NCBI GenBank assembly: GCA_963752755.1
Contig: CAVVZJ010000010.1
Coordinates: 124,001-188,000, forward strand
Length of the DNA: 64,000 nucleotides
Direction: 5' to 3'
Origin: CAVVZJ01 sp963752755
Lineage (GTDB): Bacteria > Planctomycetota > Planctomycetia > Isosphaerales > Isosphaeraceae
Part shown: positions 18,701-29,820 of the stretch, in pieces
Layout of the letters: each line of letters opens with the position of its first letter
How positions within the stretch are numbered: position 1 is the first letter of the stretch
Program-made: the position numbers and the translations under genes
The notes under the pieces: generated by a model
The model's database searches: none
The model's input: only the letters and a program-made list of their open reading frames with translations
What the model was told of the DNA's origin: nothing

Positions 18701-21700
18701 GCGATCGAGATTGGCGAACGTGAGGGCCAGGTACGCGAGCGCCGCGTCGGAGAGGTTCTGGCGGAGCCGGTTGAGGCTGTTCGCCTGCTCGAACGACGCC
18801 TGCCCCCGCGTGCTGAGGGCGTGCAGGATCGCGGCGCGGGTGTCGTGGTCGCCGGATTCGACCTTGGCGAACTCCTGCGTCAGGTAGTTCGCCGGCCTTG
18901 TCGAGCGTCTGCGGCTCGCTCAGGAGCCCCAGCTCGGACGCCCGCTGGAGCGCCCAGGTGACTCGGGCGGAGGTGAGCCGATCGCTCGGCACGTTCTTCC
19001 CCGGTTCGGGAGCCACCCAGGGCCAGCCGCCGTCGTCGTTCTGCGACGTGACCAGCTCCGCCACCAGATCCCCGGATGTTCTCCGCCAGCCGCGACGCCT
19101 CCGGCGCCTTCGCTCCTCCAACCTCTCGCACGTACTTCAAGGCCGACGCCGACGCCAGCAGGTCGCTCGCCCGGTCGGCCGTCGTGCCGAACGTGGGCGG
19201 CAGGATGCAGGACGCGGTCCGCCGATCGAGGATGAAGTACGACTGCCCCAGGGCCAGCTCGACGATCATCCTCCGCAGGGTCGGCGAGACGACCACGATC
19301 ATCTCCGGGCTCTCATACGGCCGACCCGCCGGCAGGCCGACGAAGACGGTCGTGTCGTCGTTCGCCGTGCCAGAGGCCGTCGCGAACGCCTGCACGCCCC
19401 ACGGTCGGATGGGGACCTCGGTGACGAGCTTGTCGGCCGCGTCGCCCGCCTGCGCTTCGAGGGTCAGTTGCACGACGTCGCCCGCCGGGACCTCGAACGG
19501 GTCGAACAGGATCGACTCGACGCCGTCGCCCTTGAGGGTGAGGGTCTTCGGCAGGGTCACGTCCTGGCCGCCCGCGTAGAGCTTCAACGAGACGCGGACC
19601 TCGCCCTGGATGCCGCGGTGGTGCAGCTCGGCGGAGAAGCGGGGCTTGTCGCCTTCGGTCAGCGATCGCCGGGATTTTCAGATCGACGAAGAAGTCCTGG
19701 CGGACGGCCAGGTCGGCGTTCGACTGGCCGACCAGCGTCTCGGCGCCGGTGACGCCGCGGGCGGTGAAGCGGTATTCCGAGAGCGCCGTGGGGGCCTTGA
19801 ATTTGATCGTGGCCTTGCCGTCGTCGCCGGTGACGACCGCGGGGTTCCAGTAGGCCGTCTCGACGAACTGCTGCCGCGGGTGCCGCCTGGGCGGTCGCCC
19901 CTCGGACGGCGAACCCGAATCGGGCCCGACGACCGGCCATCCCGTCGTACGCCAGGCCTTCCTGGGGGACATTCTTGTCCATCCCCTCCATCCCCATCAT
20001 CGCTCCGGCCTGCCGGCCCATCATCCCTGGCATCGCGCCGGCCTTCTCGTCGGCCGCGGCCTGGCCTCCAAGCCCACCACCACCCACGGCGAGCGGCACG
20101 GCGGCCGGGGCCGCTTGGTCCATGCCGCCCATGCCGCCCATCATTCCCGCCTTGCCGGCCTGGTCGCCCGCCGGGCGCCGCCCCCGGAAGCGCGAAGTAG
20201 TTCGACTCGCCGAGGGCCATGGCGGGCTCGGACTTGGCCGCGGCCCTGTCGTCCATCCGCTTCGCCAGTTCCTTCCGCTGCTCGGCATCCTTCAACAGGG
20301 CGATCTGCTGCTCGGCCTCCTCGACGACCGCCTCGGAGACCGGCTCCGTGGCCGGCTCATAGCGGAACGTGTTCGTCGCCTCGGTCTCGAAGGCGCCGGT
20401 GCGGGTCTGGTCGTAGAAGAAGGTATCGATGGGGGGCAGGTTGTCCTGGTAGAGCCGCAGCAAGGCCCGATCGACGAGCGCCAGGGAAACCTCGGCCTTG
20501 ACCGGCCGGTCCAGTTGGTCGCGGGTGACGACCTCGACCTCGACCTCCTCGCCCGGCCCGACGGTCGGCTTCGTCGGGCGGATCGTGACGCGGAGGTCGC
20601 GCTCGACCCGCACGTTCACCTGGGCCTCGTGGAAATCGGTGCCCGCCATCCGGGCGGCGGTGAGGGTGAAGTTGGGGAACTGCTCGCCCTCGACCTCCCA
20701 GGAGATCGCGTTGTCCCCCTGCTCGATCGGGACGAGCTTGTAACGGAGGATGCGGTCCGCCTCCCACGTCAGCAGGGCCGTCCCCGGCTCGACGCGGCTG
20801 TGCAGGTTGACCTTCGCCGTCTCGCCGACCTTGAACGTGAGCCGGTCGGCGAGCAACCGCAGCTTCAGCGGGTCCTTCTGGCCCGAGATCGTGAGCAGGC
20901 GGTCCGCGACGACCGGGTTTCCGAACCGATCCGACCCGGCGGCGCGGAGGACGAAGGAGCCGCCTTGCTCGTCGTCGATCCGCAGGGGGACGACCGCGCG
21001 GCCGGTCTTCTCGTCCGTGCGGACCTTCTCCTGCTTCACCTCGCGCTCGGTGGTCCGCCCGGCCTGCTCGACCCGCTTGAGCACGGAGACGGTGAGCGCC
21101 TGGCCCGTCGGCTCGCCGAGGGCGTCGGTCGTGACGACCTGGAGCGGGAAGGCTTCGCCGTCGAGATAGACGTCGCGGGCCGTCTCCAGCGCAATCCGGA
21201 AGGCCCGGATCGCAAGTTGCACCTGGGCCGACGCGGCGACGCCGTCCTGCGGCAACTGGGCGATCAGGCGGAGCGTCTGCTCCTCGGCGAACCCCTCGGT
21301 CGGGAACGAGAAGTGATATTCGCCGGCCTCGTCGGTCTGACCCTGGAGGACGCGGCCGTCGGGAAGCTGCACGCTGATCGGCCGGTTGGCGAGCGGCGTG
21401 CCGTACTGGTAACGGGCCTTGAGGTCGCCCTCGATCGTCTCGCCGCGGAAATAGACGGTCCGCGGCAGGTCGAAGTCGAGGTCGATCTTCTGGAGCTGGT
21501 ACGCCTGCACGATGAAGCTGCCGGCGAAGTCACTGCCGTTGGGCTGGAAGAGTCGGACGCGGTACACCCCCACCGGCGACGACGAATCGACCGGGATCGT
21601 CGCGTGGAAGGTGCCGAACTCGGAGAGCATCACCTCCCGGTTGAAGAACTGCCGGCCCCGGCTGTCATGCACTTCCAGCCGGTACTCGGCGCCCGACGGG

Positions 21701-24017
21701 TTCCGATAGCCGCCGTCCTTCTCCTCTCGCACGACCCCCCGCAACTCCACCTGCTGACCCGGCCGATACGCCGGTCGATCGGTGTAGAGATACGCCCTCG
21801 GCGAGAGCCCCTGCGCCACCTGCTGCGGCACGCCGAGTCCGGAGCCAGCGACATGGTCGCCGTCAAGGATCAGGTAATCGAGCGGGGCTCCCGGATTACG
21901 CGGGCCTTTCCAGGCTTCGAGCATCACGCCGTCGTCGCCCGTCCGACCCTCGAAGACGACCTTCTCGCCATCCGAGACAAGCACCCGAGCGCCGGCTCGC
22001 CCCTGCCCGGTCTTCATGTCCTGGGCGAAGACGAGGATCTGCTCGCGAGACGCCTTGACGATCGCGTCGAGGTCGCTTCCGAGCACGAGCGTCGTGGCCT
22101 GGAGGTTCTTCTCGTCCGTGACCTTGACGACATAGACGCCCGGTACGTCGAGCTTTCCGAGGGCGTATTCCTTCTCGATCGGCTCATACTTGTCGTAACC
22201 GGGGACGTCGGCCGTCCACTCGGCGTCCGGCTGAACGAGGCCGATGTCGAGCGACTCGACATTCTCCAACGCCTGCTTCTTACGGAAGTACGCTTCGGGG
22301 TCCAGCTTGTAGGCGGTGAAGGTGAGCTTCTCGATGTTGCGGGTGGAAATCTTCAGCTTCGGCGTCTCGCCGGTCCTGAAGGTCCGGGGGGTGACGACGA
22401 CGAGCGCCTTCGCCTCCATGATCGCAATCCGCTGACGGGCCTGGCTGGCCCAGGGCTCGACGGCCACCTTCTTGTAACGCTCGATCGCCGCTGCCGGCTC
22501 TCCCTTCTCGACCTCGTACACATAAGCAATCTGGAACTGAGCATGTGCCGCCGGTTCCGTGCCAGGGAACTTCCCGGCGAGAGTCTCCCAGGCGGCGACC
22601 GCCTCGTCCCACTGCTTCTGCTCGGCGAAGCTGGCTCCGATCTGGAAGAGGATCTGAGGCACGCGGCCATCCAGCGGATTCTGGGCGACGAACTGTGCGC
22701 CAGGCTTTGCAGGCCTCGTCGTACTGCTCGAGCCTGAGATGACTCCTGGGCGATCAGGAGCTGCGTGTTGACGATTGCCCGCTGGGCATCGGCCGACTGG
22801 GGGCCGTCGGGATACTTCGCGAGGTAGCCCTTCCACGCCTCGATCGCCTCATCGAACTTCTGCTGCCCCTGGAGAATCAGGGCCACCTGGAACTGAGCCG
22901 ACATCTGCAAGTCGGCCTCGACCCGCCGGGCCTCGTCGGTGTCCACCTTGTAGAGATTGCCGGAAAGAAAGGTCTGGTATGCCTCGATCGCCGCCTGACT
23001 CCGGCCGCGATTCTGGTACGCCTGTGCGATCTCGAACGCGGCGCGGACAGCCAGAGGGTGCGACGGATACGCCTCGAGCAATCGCTCGAGGGCCGAAACG
23101 CCGAGGTTGAGGCTCGTGTCGTCGGGCGGGCTCGGGATGTTGTACGTCTTCGCGATTTGGTAGAGGGCCCGGCCATGAAGCTCCTGGGCTTCTCTCGTAT
23201 CCCTCTTCTCCAGATCGCGAGCGAGGTCGGACCAGGTCAGGCGTGCTGGCAAGGGCTGGCCGGTAGCAAGCTGCGACTCGGCGAGTAGGTAGCGAACGGT
23301 GGCACGATCGACACCCTCAGGATCATTGTTCAAATATTCTTGAAAATTCTCGATGGCACGAGCGTGATTATTGGCCTTCTGGCTTGCCTGTCCCATGGCG
23401 AGCAGGAGTCGGGCGCGGAGATCCGAACCCTGAGCCAGATCACGACCCTGGACGAGCAAGGCGTAGGCGCCTTCGGGATCGGGGGGCGTGGTGGGATCGG
23501 CGGGTTCGAGGAGGCGGCGGGCGAAGTCGTGATAGACGGCGGCGAGGCGGTCCTTGCGGTCCGTGTCGAGCAACCGCTCGGCCTCGGTGCGGGCGACCTT
23601 CTCGGCCTCGGCAAATCGGCCGTCGGCCAATGCCACGGCGGCCAGTTCGGATCGAAGCTTGACAGCCCAGGAGCCCTGCGGGACGAGATCGAGACCAGCC
23701 TGAAGGGCCTTGCTGGCCAAGTCGAGATTCTTGTCGAGCCGCAAGGCGATTCCGCGAACGAGGTGATAGTACGCCCGGTCGTCAGCGCTGGCGTCGGGGT
23801 CATCGGCGAGCCTCGCGAGTTGCGGGATCGCCTCGTCGAATCGCCCCTCCTGCATGGCGACGACGACCTCGGCCGGCAGCTTCGGGGCCACTGGCGCGAC
23901 CGCCTGCTTCGGCCCCGGGACGCGGCCGGGCGCCTCATCGGCGGCCCGCGACTCGAACCCGAACAGCCCGACCAACAAAGCCGCCAGTGCCGTGAAGCCT
24001 CGGCCTTGCCTGTTCAT
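15771..24017 (-). CDS. Giant TPR/alpha-2-macroglobulin-like envelope protein, frameshifted many times
   Basis: One gene of about 2,750 codons, read in at least nine segments with continuous family sequence. It begins with a signal peptide (MNRQGRGFTALAALLVGLF). N-terminal TPR-like repeats follow (about 23900-22450; YHLVRGIALRLDKNLDLASK, FEIAQAYQNRGRSQAAIEAY). Macroglobulin domains come next, with the hallmark LYTDRPAYRPGQQVELRG near 21760, then a Met/Gly-rich spacer at 20000-20190. The post-bait-region motif FVETAYWNPAVVTGDDGKA is near 19830, followed by a helical thioester-type domain (about 19250-18400), a receptor-like beta domain, and a second TPR array (17650-16700). Where the reactive thioester would be expected I read RTASCILPPTFGTTADRASD and see no CxEQ motif, so it is probably thioester-less. 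Frame changes fall near 22710, 20185, 19910, 19620, 19080, 18880, 18390 and 18030, among others. Family members trap proteases in the periplasm. Confidence 0.85.
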
Positions 24018-24359
24018 CTTCGGTGCCTCCCTCTCGATGATCCAGGAGCCGGCTTTGCCTCGACGCCAGCCCCGAGGGAAACGGACTCGCCATGTCCGAC
24101 GCATTTCGTTGGACGCACGTGACGGTGTCAGCGTTCCCGATCTCTCCCCCTCAACAACGTCCTGGAGACATCTTTCTTAGAATCGAACACCGACGGTAGG
24201 CGGCCGCCAACGCCGATCATCGGCTGGCGGCTCCGTGGGGTCAATGGTCCGCTTGCCGGGCCTTCCCCGGCCGGGCCGGCACATGGTACGCTCAGGCGAT
24301 CCGACGGCCCGGGTCGCCCGGGCGGCCCTCGTCTTAACCGCAACGAGGAGTCCGACTTG
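24018..24359. other. Divergent intergenic region
   Basis: About 340 bases between the divergent alpha-2-macroglobulin-like gene and the M28 peptidase gene. It should contain both promoters. No confident promoter hexamers, hairpins or small genes were found. Confidence 0.4.
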
Positions 24360-26032
24360 ATGACGCTGCCCACCCTCCTCGCCCTCGTCTTTCTCGCCAC
24401 CCCGCCGGCCGATGATCGCCTCGAGCGCGCCGCTGTCGAGCATAGATGCCCGGGAGATGCTCCACCACATCCAAGTACTCGCCTCCGACACCTTCGAGGG
24501 CCGCGCCCCCGCCTCCCGGGGCGAGGTGAAGACGGTCGAGTATCTCGTCGATCAGTTCAAGAAGATGGGCCTCCGGCCGGGTCATCCCGACGGGTCGTAT
24601 ATTCAGGAGGTGCCGCTCGTTGGGTTCCGCACGGAGGCCGAGGGCACAATCGCACGTCGGCGACAAGACGGTCCGCCTTGATTCCCCCGAACGTTGGGTA
24701 GGTGTCTCGCGTCGGCAACTGGAGACGGTGAAGGTCGCGGACTCGCCGATCGTCTTCGTCGGCTACGGCGTCGTCGCCCCCGAGTATGGCTGGGACGACT
24801 ACAAAGGTCTGGATGTCCGCGGCAAGACGATCGTGATGCTCGTCAACGACCCGCCCGTGCCCGATCCGGATGATCCGTCAGAACTCAACGAGGACTTCTT
24901 CAAGGGTCGGGCGATGACCTATTACGGCCGGTGGACCTACAAATACGAGATTGCCGCCGAGAAAGGGGCCGCGGCAGCGATCATCGTGCACAAGACGGGG
25001 CCTGCGGGTTACCCGTTCGAAGTCGTCTCCGGGAGCTGGGGACGCGAGAACTTCGACCTTCCCGCCGCCGACAAGAATGCCTCCCGCGCCGCCATCGAGG
25101 CGTGGATCACGCAGGAGACCGCCAGGGAACTGTTCTCCAACGCTGGGCAGGACTTCGAGGCGTTGAAGAAGGCCGCGGCGTCGAAGGACTTCCGCCCATT
25201 GCCTCTGGACGCCACCGCCGACTTCAACGCCAGCAACACGCTCCGTGAGGTCCGCTCGAAGAACGTCCTCGCCCGGTTGGAAGGGTCCGACCCGAAGCTC
25301 CAGGATGAACACGTCATCTACACCGCCCATTGGGACCACCTCGGCCGCGACGAGTCACTCGCGGGCGACCAGATCTTCAACGGGGCCGCCGACAACGCCT
25401 CGGGCGTGGCGATGCTGCTAGAGATCGCTCAGGCATTCTCAAAGGTCGAGCCGGCGCCGAAACGCTCGATCCTCTTCCTCGCCGTGACCGCCGAGGAAAA
25501 AGGCTTGCTGGGCGCTCGCTACTATGCCGAGCATCCACTCTACCCTCTTGAATCCACGATCGCCGATATCAACACCGACGTGATTAACCTCTGGGGCCGG
25601 ACCCGCGACTTGACGAGCGTCGGCATGGGTCAGACGACGCTGGATGATCTGTTGATTGAGGCGGCGAAGCGACAGACCCGGGTCGTCGGACCCGACGCGG
25701 AGCCGGAGAAAGGGATGTATTACCGCTCCGATCACTTCGAGTTCGCCAAGGTGGGCGTGCCGGCGCTCAACGCCAAGGGGGGCATCGACTACTTCGGCAA
25801 ACCCGAGGGCTACGGATTGCAGAAGCGACAGGAGTACACGAAGAATGACTATCACAAAGTCTCTGACGAGGTGAAACCTGACTGGGACCTTTCAGGGGCC
25901 GTTGAGGACGCGCGACTCTTGCTGGAGGTCGGACTTCTGGTCGCCGACGGCGACACGTTCCCCGAGTGGAAGCCAGGCAGTGAGTTTAAGGCGAGGCGGG
26001 AGGCCGTGCTTCGGGACAAGGTCGGACGATGA
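24360..26032 (+). CDS. M28-family zinc aminopeptidase, secreted, two frameshifts
   Basis: A di-zinc exopeptidase of about 555 residues. The N terminus MTLPTLLALVFLATPPADD is a signal peptide. The frame then changes near 24440 into REMLHHIQVLASDTFEGRAP (the usual start of the mature M28 enzyme), and again near 24650. A PA-type insert domain follows (IVFVGYGVVAPEYGWDDYKG, DVRGKTIVMLVND). The catalytic domain carries the zinc ligands in order: YTAHWDHLG (His, then nearby catalytic Asp), FNGAADNASGVAMLLE (bridging Asp), AVTAEEKGLLGARYY (catalytic Glu and zinc Glu), ADINTDVINLWG (Asp) and KNDYHKVSDEV (His). All ligands are present, so the enzyme should be active outside the cytoplasm. Its stop overlaps the start of the next gene (ATGA at 26029-26032). 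Confidence 0.88.
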
Positions 26033-27934
26033 ACCGGATCAACGTTCCGGATCGACGATGGGCGGGACTCGGCCTGACCCTGCTGTTCGGCCTGGCGGTC
26101 CTCGCTTGGGCGGACGTTACGTACTCCTGGTTCGCGCCGGCGTACCGGACGGCGGCTCACCTCTTCTATGAGCAGTCGCCGCTGGCCGAGATCCGGGAAC
26201 CGTCGCAGATTCCGCTGGCACGGGTCCACGCGACGATCTGGCTGGGAATGGTAGGTGTTGGATGGATCGGTGCGCCGTGGGTCGGCAGGCACGGGACGAC
26301 GCTGGTGGGCGATCTTCTGCGTCGGGTATGCAATCCGCGCGGCATTCTGGATCGCAGGAGGCAACCTGCCGCTTGTGCCAGGGGATAGCTGCCATTACAT
26401 CGAGGTCGCTCGATCTGTTTATCGCGGCGAGGGGCCGGTCAAGCATTATGTCGAGAGTTTCTTCCGTGATTATCCATCGATCCGGGCCGGGGATGGCGTG
26501 CTAGACGACTGGGCAACGCCGCTGTGGGCCTATCTCCTCTCCTGCGTTTTTCGGGTCCTGGGCATCGTGCCGGGGGAGGACCTGACGGCGACATTCGCGG
26601 TGGCGAAGGGAACAAGCTTCGTCCTGAACCTGCTGACCTTGCCGGTGCTCTACGCCTTCGCCCGACGACGGTATGGACCCGGGGTGGCGCTGGGAGCGAT
26701 GGCGGCACTGGCGGTCATGCCACTCCATGCCTTGTATGCGGGTTTCGGACTGCGGGAAAGCCTGGTCGCCTTGACCTCAGTGCTGGTGGCATGGTTCCTG
26801 GTCGAGACACTCGTCGCCGAAGGTGGAGCGGCCTGGGCCTGGGCCTTCGCGGCGGGCCTGGCGGGCGGCCTGGCGATCCTGGCCCGCAATACCGCGATGG
26901 CCTTGCTGGCGGCGGCGGGTCTGGCAGCCATGGGGGCGCATGGTCTCAGAAAGCTGGGTCCGCTAGTGCTCTGGGGAGTCGTGACCCTCGGCATGATCGC
27001 CCCCTGGGCCTGGGTGACCTGGCGAGCTTACGGCGAACCCTTCTACACCTATACGAAGTACTTCCAGTACAATTTCTCCTGGGCGGTCCACCACTACCAG
27101 CAAGGCAACACTCGTCCCGAGCAATTTTACAACGCGGCCAACCTCCCGGACATCGTGCGGGTCAAAATCAAGTCGTTGCTCATCATCAGCGTGTATTCGC
27201 TGATGATCCTGAGCTTCCCGATCGCCTTGGGATTCGTGCACCGGCTGGTCTGGCCTCGCGAGCCGTTGCGGCCCGGAGCGCGGGACGCCGACCGGATCGC
27301 CGCGACCGCGTTTGTCGTCTTCGCGCTGGCGACCCTGGTGAACATTGCGGACGTGACCCAGGTGCAGCAGCTCGGGCGGTATTACTTGCCAGTTTATGTG
27401 CTCATGCTCCCAGCCGCCGCCGCCGGCCTCGGCGACTGGCTGGTGGCGTCGGTGCAACGCTCGAAGTGGTCCCGGGTCTTGACGGCGACGGTGTTCCTGC
27501 TCTGGGCCGACCCGTCGTGGGCCTACGACGCCTCTTGGCTCGTGAAGCCCTACCAGCTTCACTGGCCGGCGCTCCGGGAGACGGGAGAGTGGGTCAGGTT
27601 GCATCCGACGGCTGTGCCGCCCGAGGCTCGCATCCTGACGTGGTTTCCCTGGGAATTACGGGTGACGAGCGACCGGACGACCGTGCTTTTTCCCCGGGCC
27701 TTGGAGGCGGGAGCCTACGAATACCAGCGGATCACAGAGACGATTCGGCAGTACGGGGTGACGGATGTGCTCTGGGGATCGTTCGAACCGGCGCCGGAAC
27801 AGGACCCGGAGCGGCTCGGGTCGTATCTGGAGTCGCTCCGGAAGTCGCTCGGACTGACCGAGGACCGGCTGATCCAGGAATCGTCGGCACGATTGCCGCA
27901 TCGGGTGCGGCTCTACCGGCTGGGCGGGAGGTAG
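26029..27934 (+). CDS. ArnT/GT39-like membrane glycosyltransferase, one frameshift
   Basis: A polytopic membrane enzyme of about 635 residues that would use a lipid-linked sugar. The N-terminal membrane helix (GLGLTLLFGLAVLAWADVTY) is in one frame. After a change near 26290 the rest reads FCVGYAIRAAFWIAGGN, then the luminal acidic motif LVPGDSCHYIEVARSVYRGE, and a series of hydrophobic helices (GLAGGLAILARNTAMALLAA, IISVYSLMILSFPIALGF, VLMLPAAAAGLGDWLVA). The first-loop Asp and the helix pattern match GT-C glycosyltransferases such as GT39/ArnT. The exact donor and acceptor are unknown. The gene overlaps the peptidase stop by four bases and the next glycosyltransferase begins four bases after its end, so the three form a tight operon. 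Confidence 0.85.
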
Positions 27935-27937
27935 GTC

Positions 27938-29820
27938 ATGGTCGAGGACGAGGGCACCGAGAAGGTCGAGACGGGGCGATCGATCCCGGAGTGGGCTTGG
28001 ATGGTGCTACTGGCGATCCTGATCTTCGACGTCTGGTGGCGCGGTCATACGTTTGGGCCGACAGTGAAGGCCCGTTACGACCTGAAGCTCTGGCCCGTGG
28101 TGGAGGGGGACTCGGAGCCGCTCGACTGCGACGAGGCCGCCTACGGCTACATCGGCCGGGAGATCGATCAAGGCGCGGTGATGTATCGGGATCTGACCGA
28201 GAACAAGCCGCCGCTCGGCTACTGGCTCTACGCCCTCGGCATCCGGATGGGCCGCCCGGACGAGTTGACCGTCCGGCTCCTATCGATCCCGATGGTTCTG
28301 GTGACGATCGTGCTGCGTCTGGTGGCTCGGACTGCGGCTCTCAGGGCCGTTGGCGGGCTGCCTGTCCGCGTTCCTGGAGGCAGTTCTAAGCACCGACCCG
28401 TATCTCTATGGAAACGGCTCCAACCTCGAGCATGCGATGAACCTCTTCGCCATCGCCTCCCTGGCGGCGATGGTCGCGGGCTGGGGTCCGAGGGGTCGTC
28501 CCGGGCAGGCTCAGCTGGTTCGCGATGGCCGGGGCCCTGGTGGGGGCCGCGAGCCTGGTAAAGCAGGTTGCGGCGCTTGTCGGCCTGGTTTACGCCCTGG
28601 CGTTGTGGCTCCGTCGGGATGAAGCAGGCCGTTCGAGGCCGGTTTGGACTCGTCTGCTGGATCAGACCCTGCTCGCGACGGGCTTCGTGGTCGTCTGGGG
28701 ATTGGCGGTCGGGGTGCTGGTGGGGCAGGGGGCCGGGCCGTCGGCCTATGAGGACATCGTACGGTTCGGCTCGGCGATGGCCACCGACACACCCGTTGCG
28801 CCGAATGCTCCCCCGTTACTGATCCGCTGGCTGACCGGCAACTCTGACCCGCGCAACGGCTCGCTTCCCTGGCCGTTCGGGGAGACTGACTGGCTGGTGT
28901 GGTGGGGCACCGGCACCTGGCCGCTCTGGGTAGCGTCGTTGCCGGCCCTGGCCTGGTTGACGTTCGGGCCGACGACCGGCCCGCGTCGGCTGGCGGTGGG
29001 CTGGACGCTCGCGACCTGGGTGGAAGTGGCCCTGCCGGGCCTTTTCTGGGCCCATTATTATCTGCTGCCAACGCCCGGCGTCGCCCTGGCCGTGGGCTTG
29101 CTGACGGCCGAGTCCCTCGTGGCAGCCCGGGACGCCCTCCGCGGGCGGCGGGTCGTGGCGGGAGTCCTGCGCTCCGCCGTGGCGACGGCCTTGCTGGGGG
29201 CCATTGGCGGCACCGTCGCGATCCAGGTCCGCGATTACCTCCTGGTCAGGCCCGTGGAACTGGTCCGATACAAGGGGGGCTACCAGTGGGTCCGGCTTCG
29301 GGAGATCGGCCGGGAGATCGGCCGGCGGTCGCAGATCTGGGTAAAGCCGAAGCTTTACGTGTGGGGCTGGCAAAGCCCCTTGTATTACTACTCCGGAATG
29401 GATTGCCCGACACGGCATTTCTTCACGAACGACATGGTCAAGGCGTTCGCCAACCGGCCGCACCCGGTCGTCGAGCCGTGGGTCGAGGAAATTCTGGCCG
29501 ACCTGGAGGAAGATCCGCCGATGTTGATCTTCACGGGCGACCCGCCGTTCCCGGCATTACGGCAGTTCCTACTGACTCACTACCGCGTCTCCCAATTGGT
29601 GCCCGAGGCACCAGTACTGTGGGTCGTGAAGAAGGACGCCCGCCGCTTCGATCGACTGAGTCGACCACCTCGGCCGGAAGATGACCCCGCCCTGAGCGGG
29701 CTCCTTCCTCCATCCAGCCGGAACAAAGGAACGGGCCGGTCCGAGCGCAGTGTCAGGCTCCGGCCGGTACCGGCAAAGTCTGGAGCACCTTCAAATACCT
29801 CTCCCGGAGACCGCCCATAA
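27938..29820 (+). CDS. Second GT-C membrane glycosyltransferase, two frameshifts
   Basis: A protein of about 625 residues in three frame segments (changes near 28335 and 28500). The N terminus has one helix (WAWMVLLAILIFDVWWRG), then LDCDEAAYGYIGREIDQGAV and YRDLTENKPPLGYWLYALG, the characteristic first-loop acidic motif and the KPP(L/F) motif of GT39-like enzymes. The continuation STDPYLYGNGSNLEHAMNLF and LVGAASLVKQVAALVGLVYA is typical of this family. Several further helices follow. The C-terminal soluble part (LKLYVWGWQSPLYYYSG-like, GDPPFPALRQFL) probably lies outside. It is a paralogue of the gene 4 bases upstream. The last 68 bases overlap the convergent GT4 gene, so the true C terminus could be shorter. 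Confidence 0.82.

Noticed and set aside
20000..22737. A 920-codon plus-strand frame inside the alpha-2-macroglobulin-like gene
   Set aside because: It is Arg/Leu/Asp-rich shadow sequence, while the minus strand has clear macroglobulin motifs.
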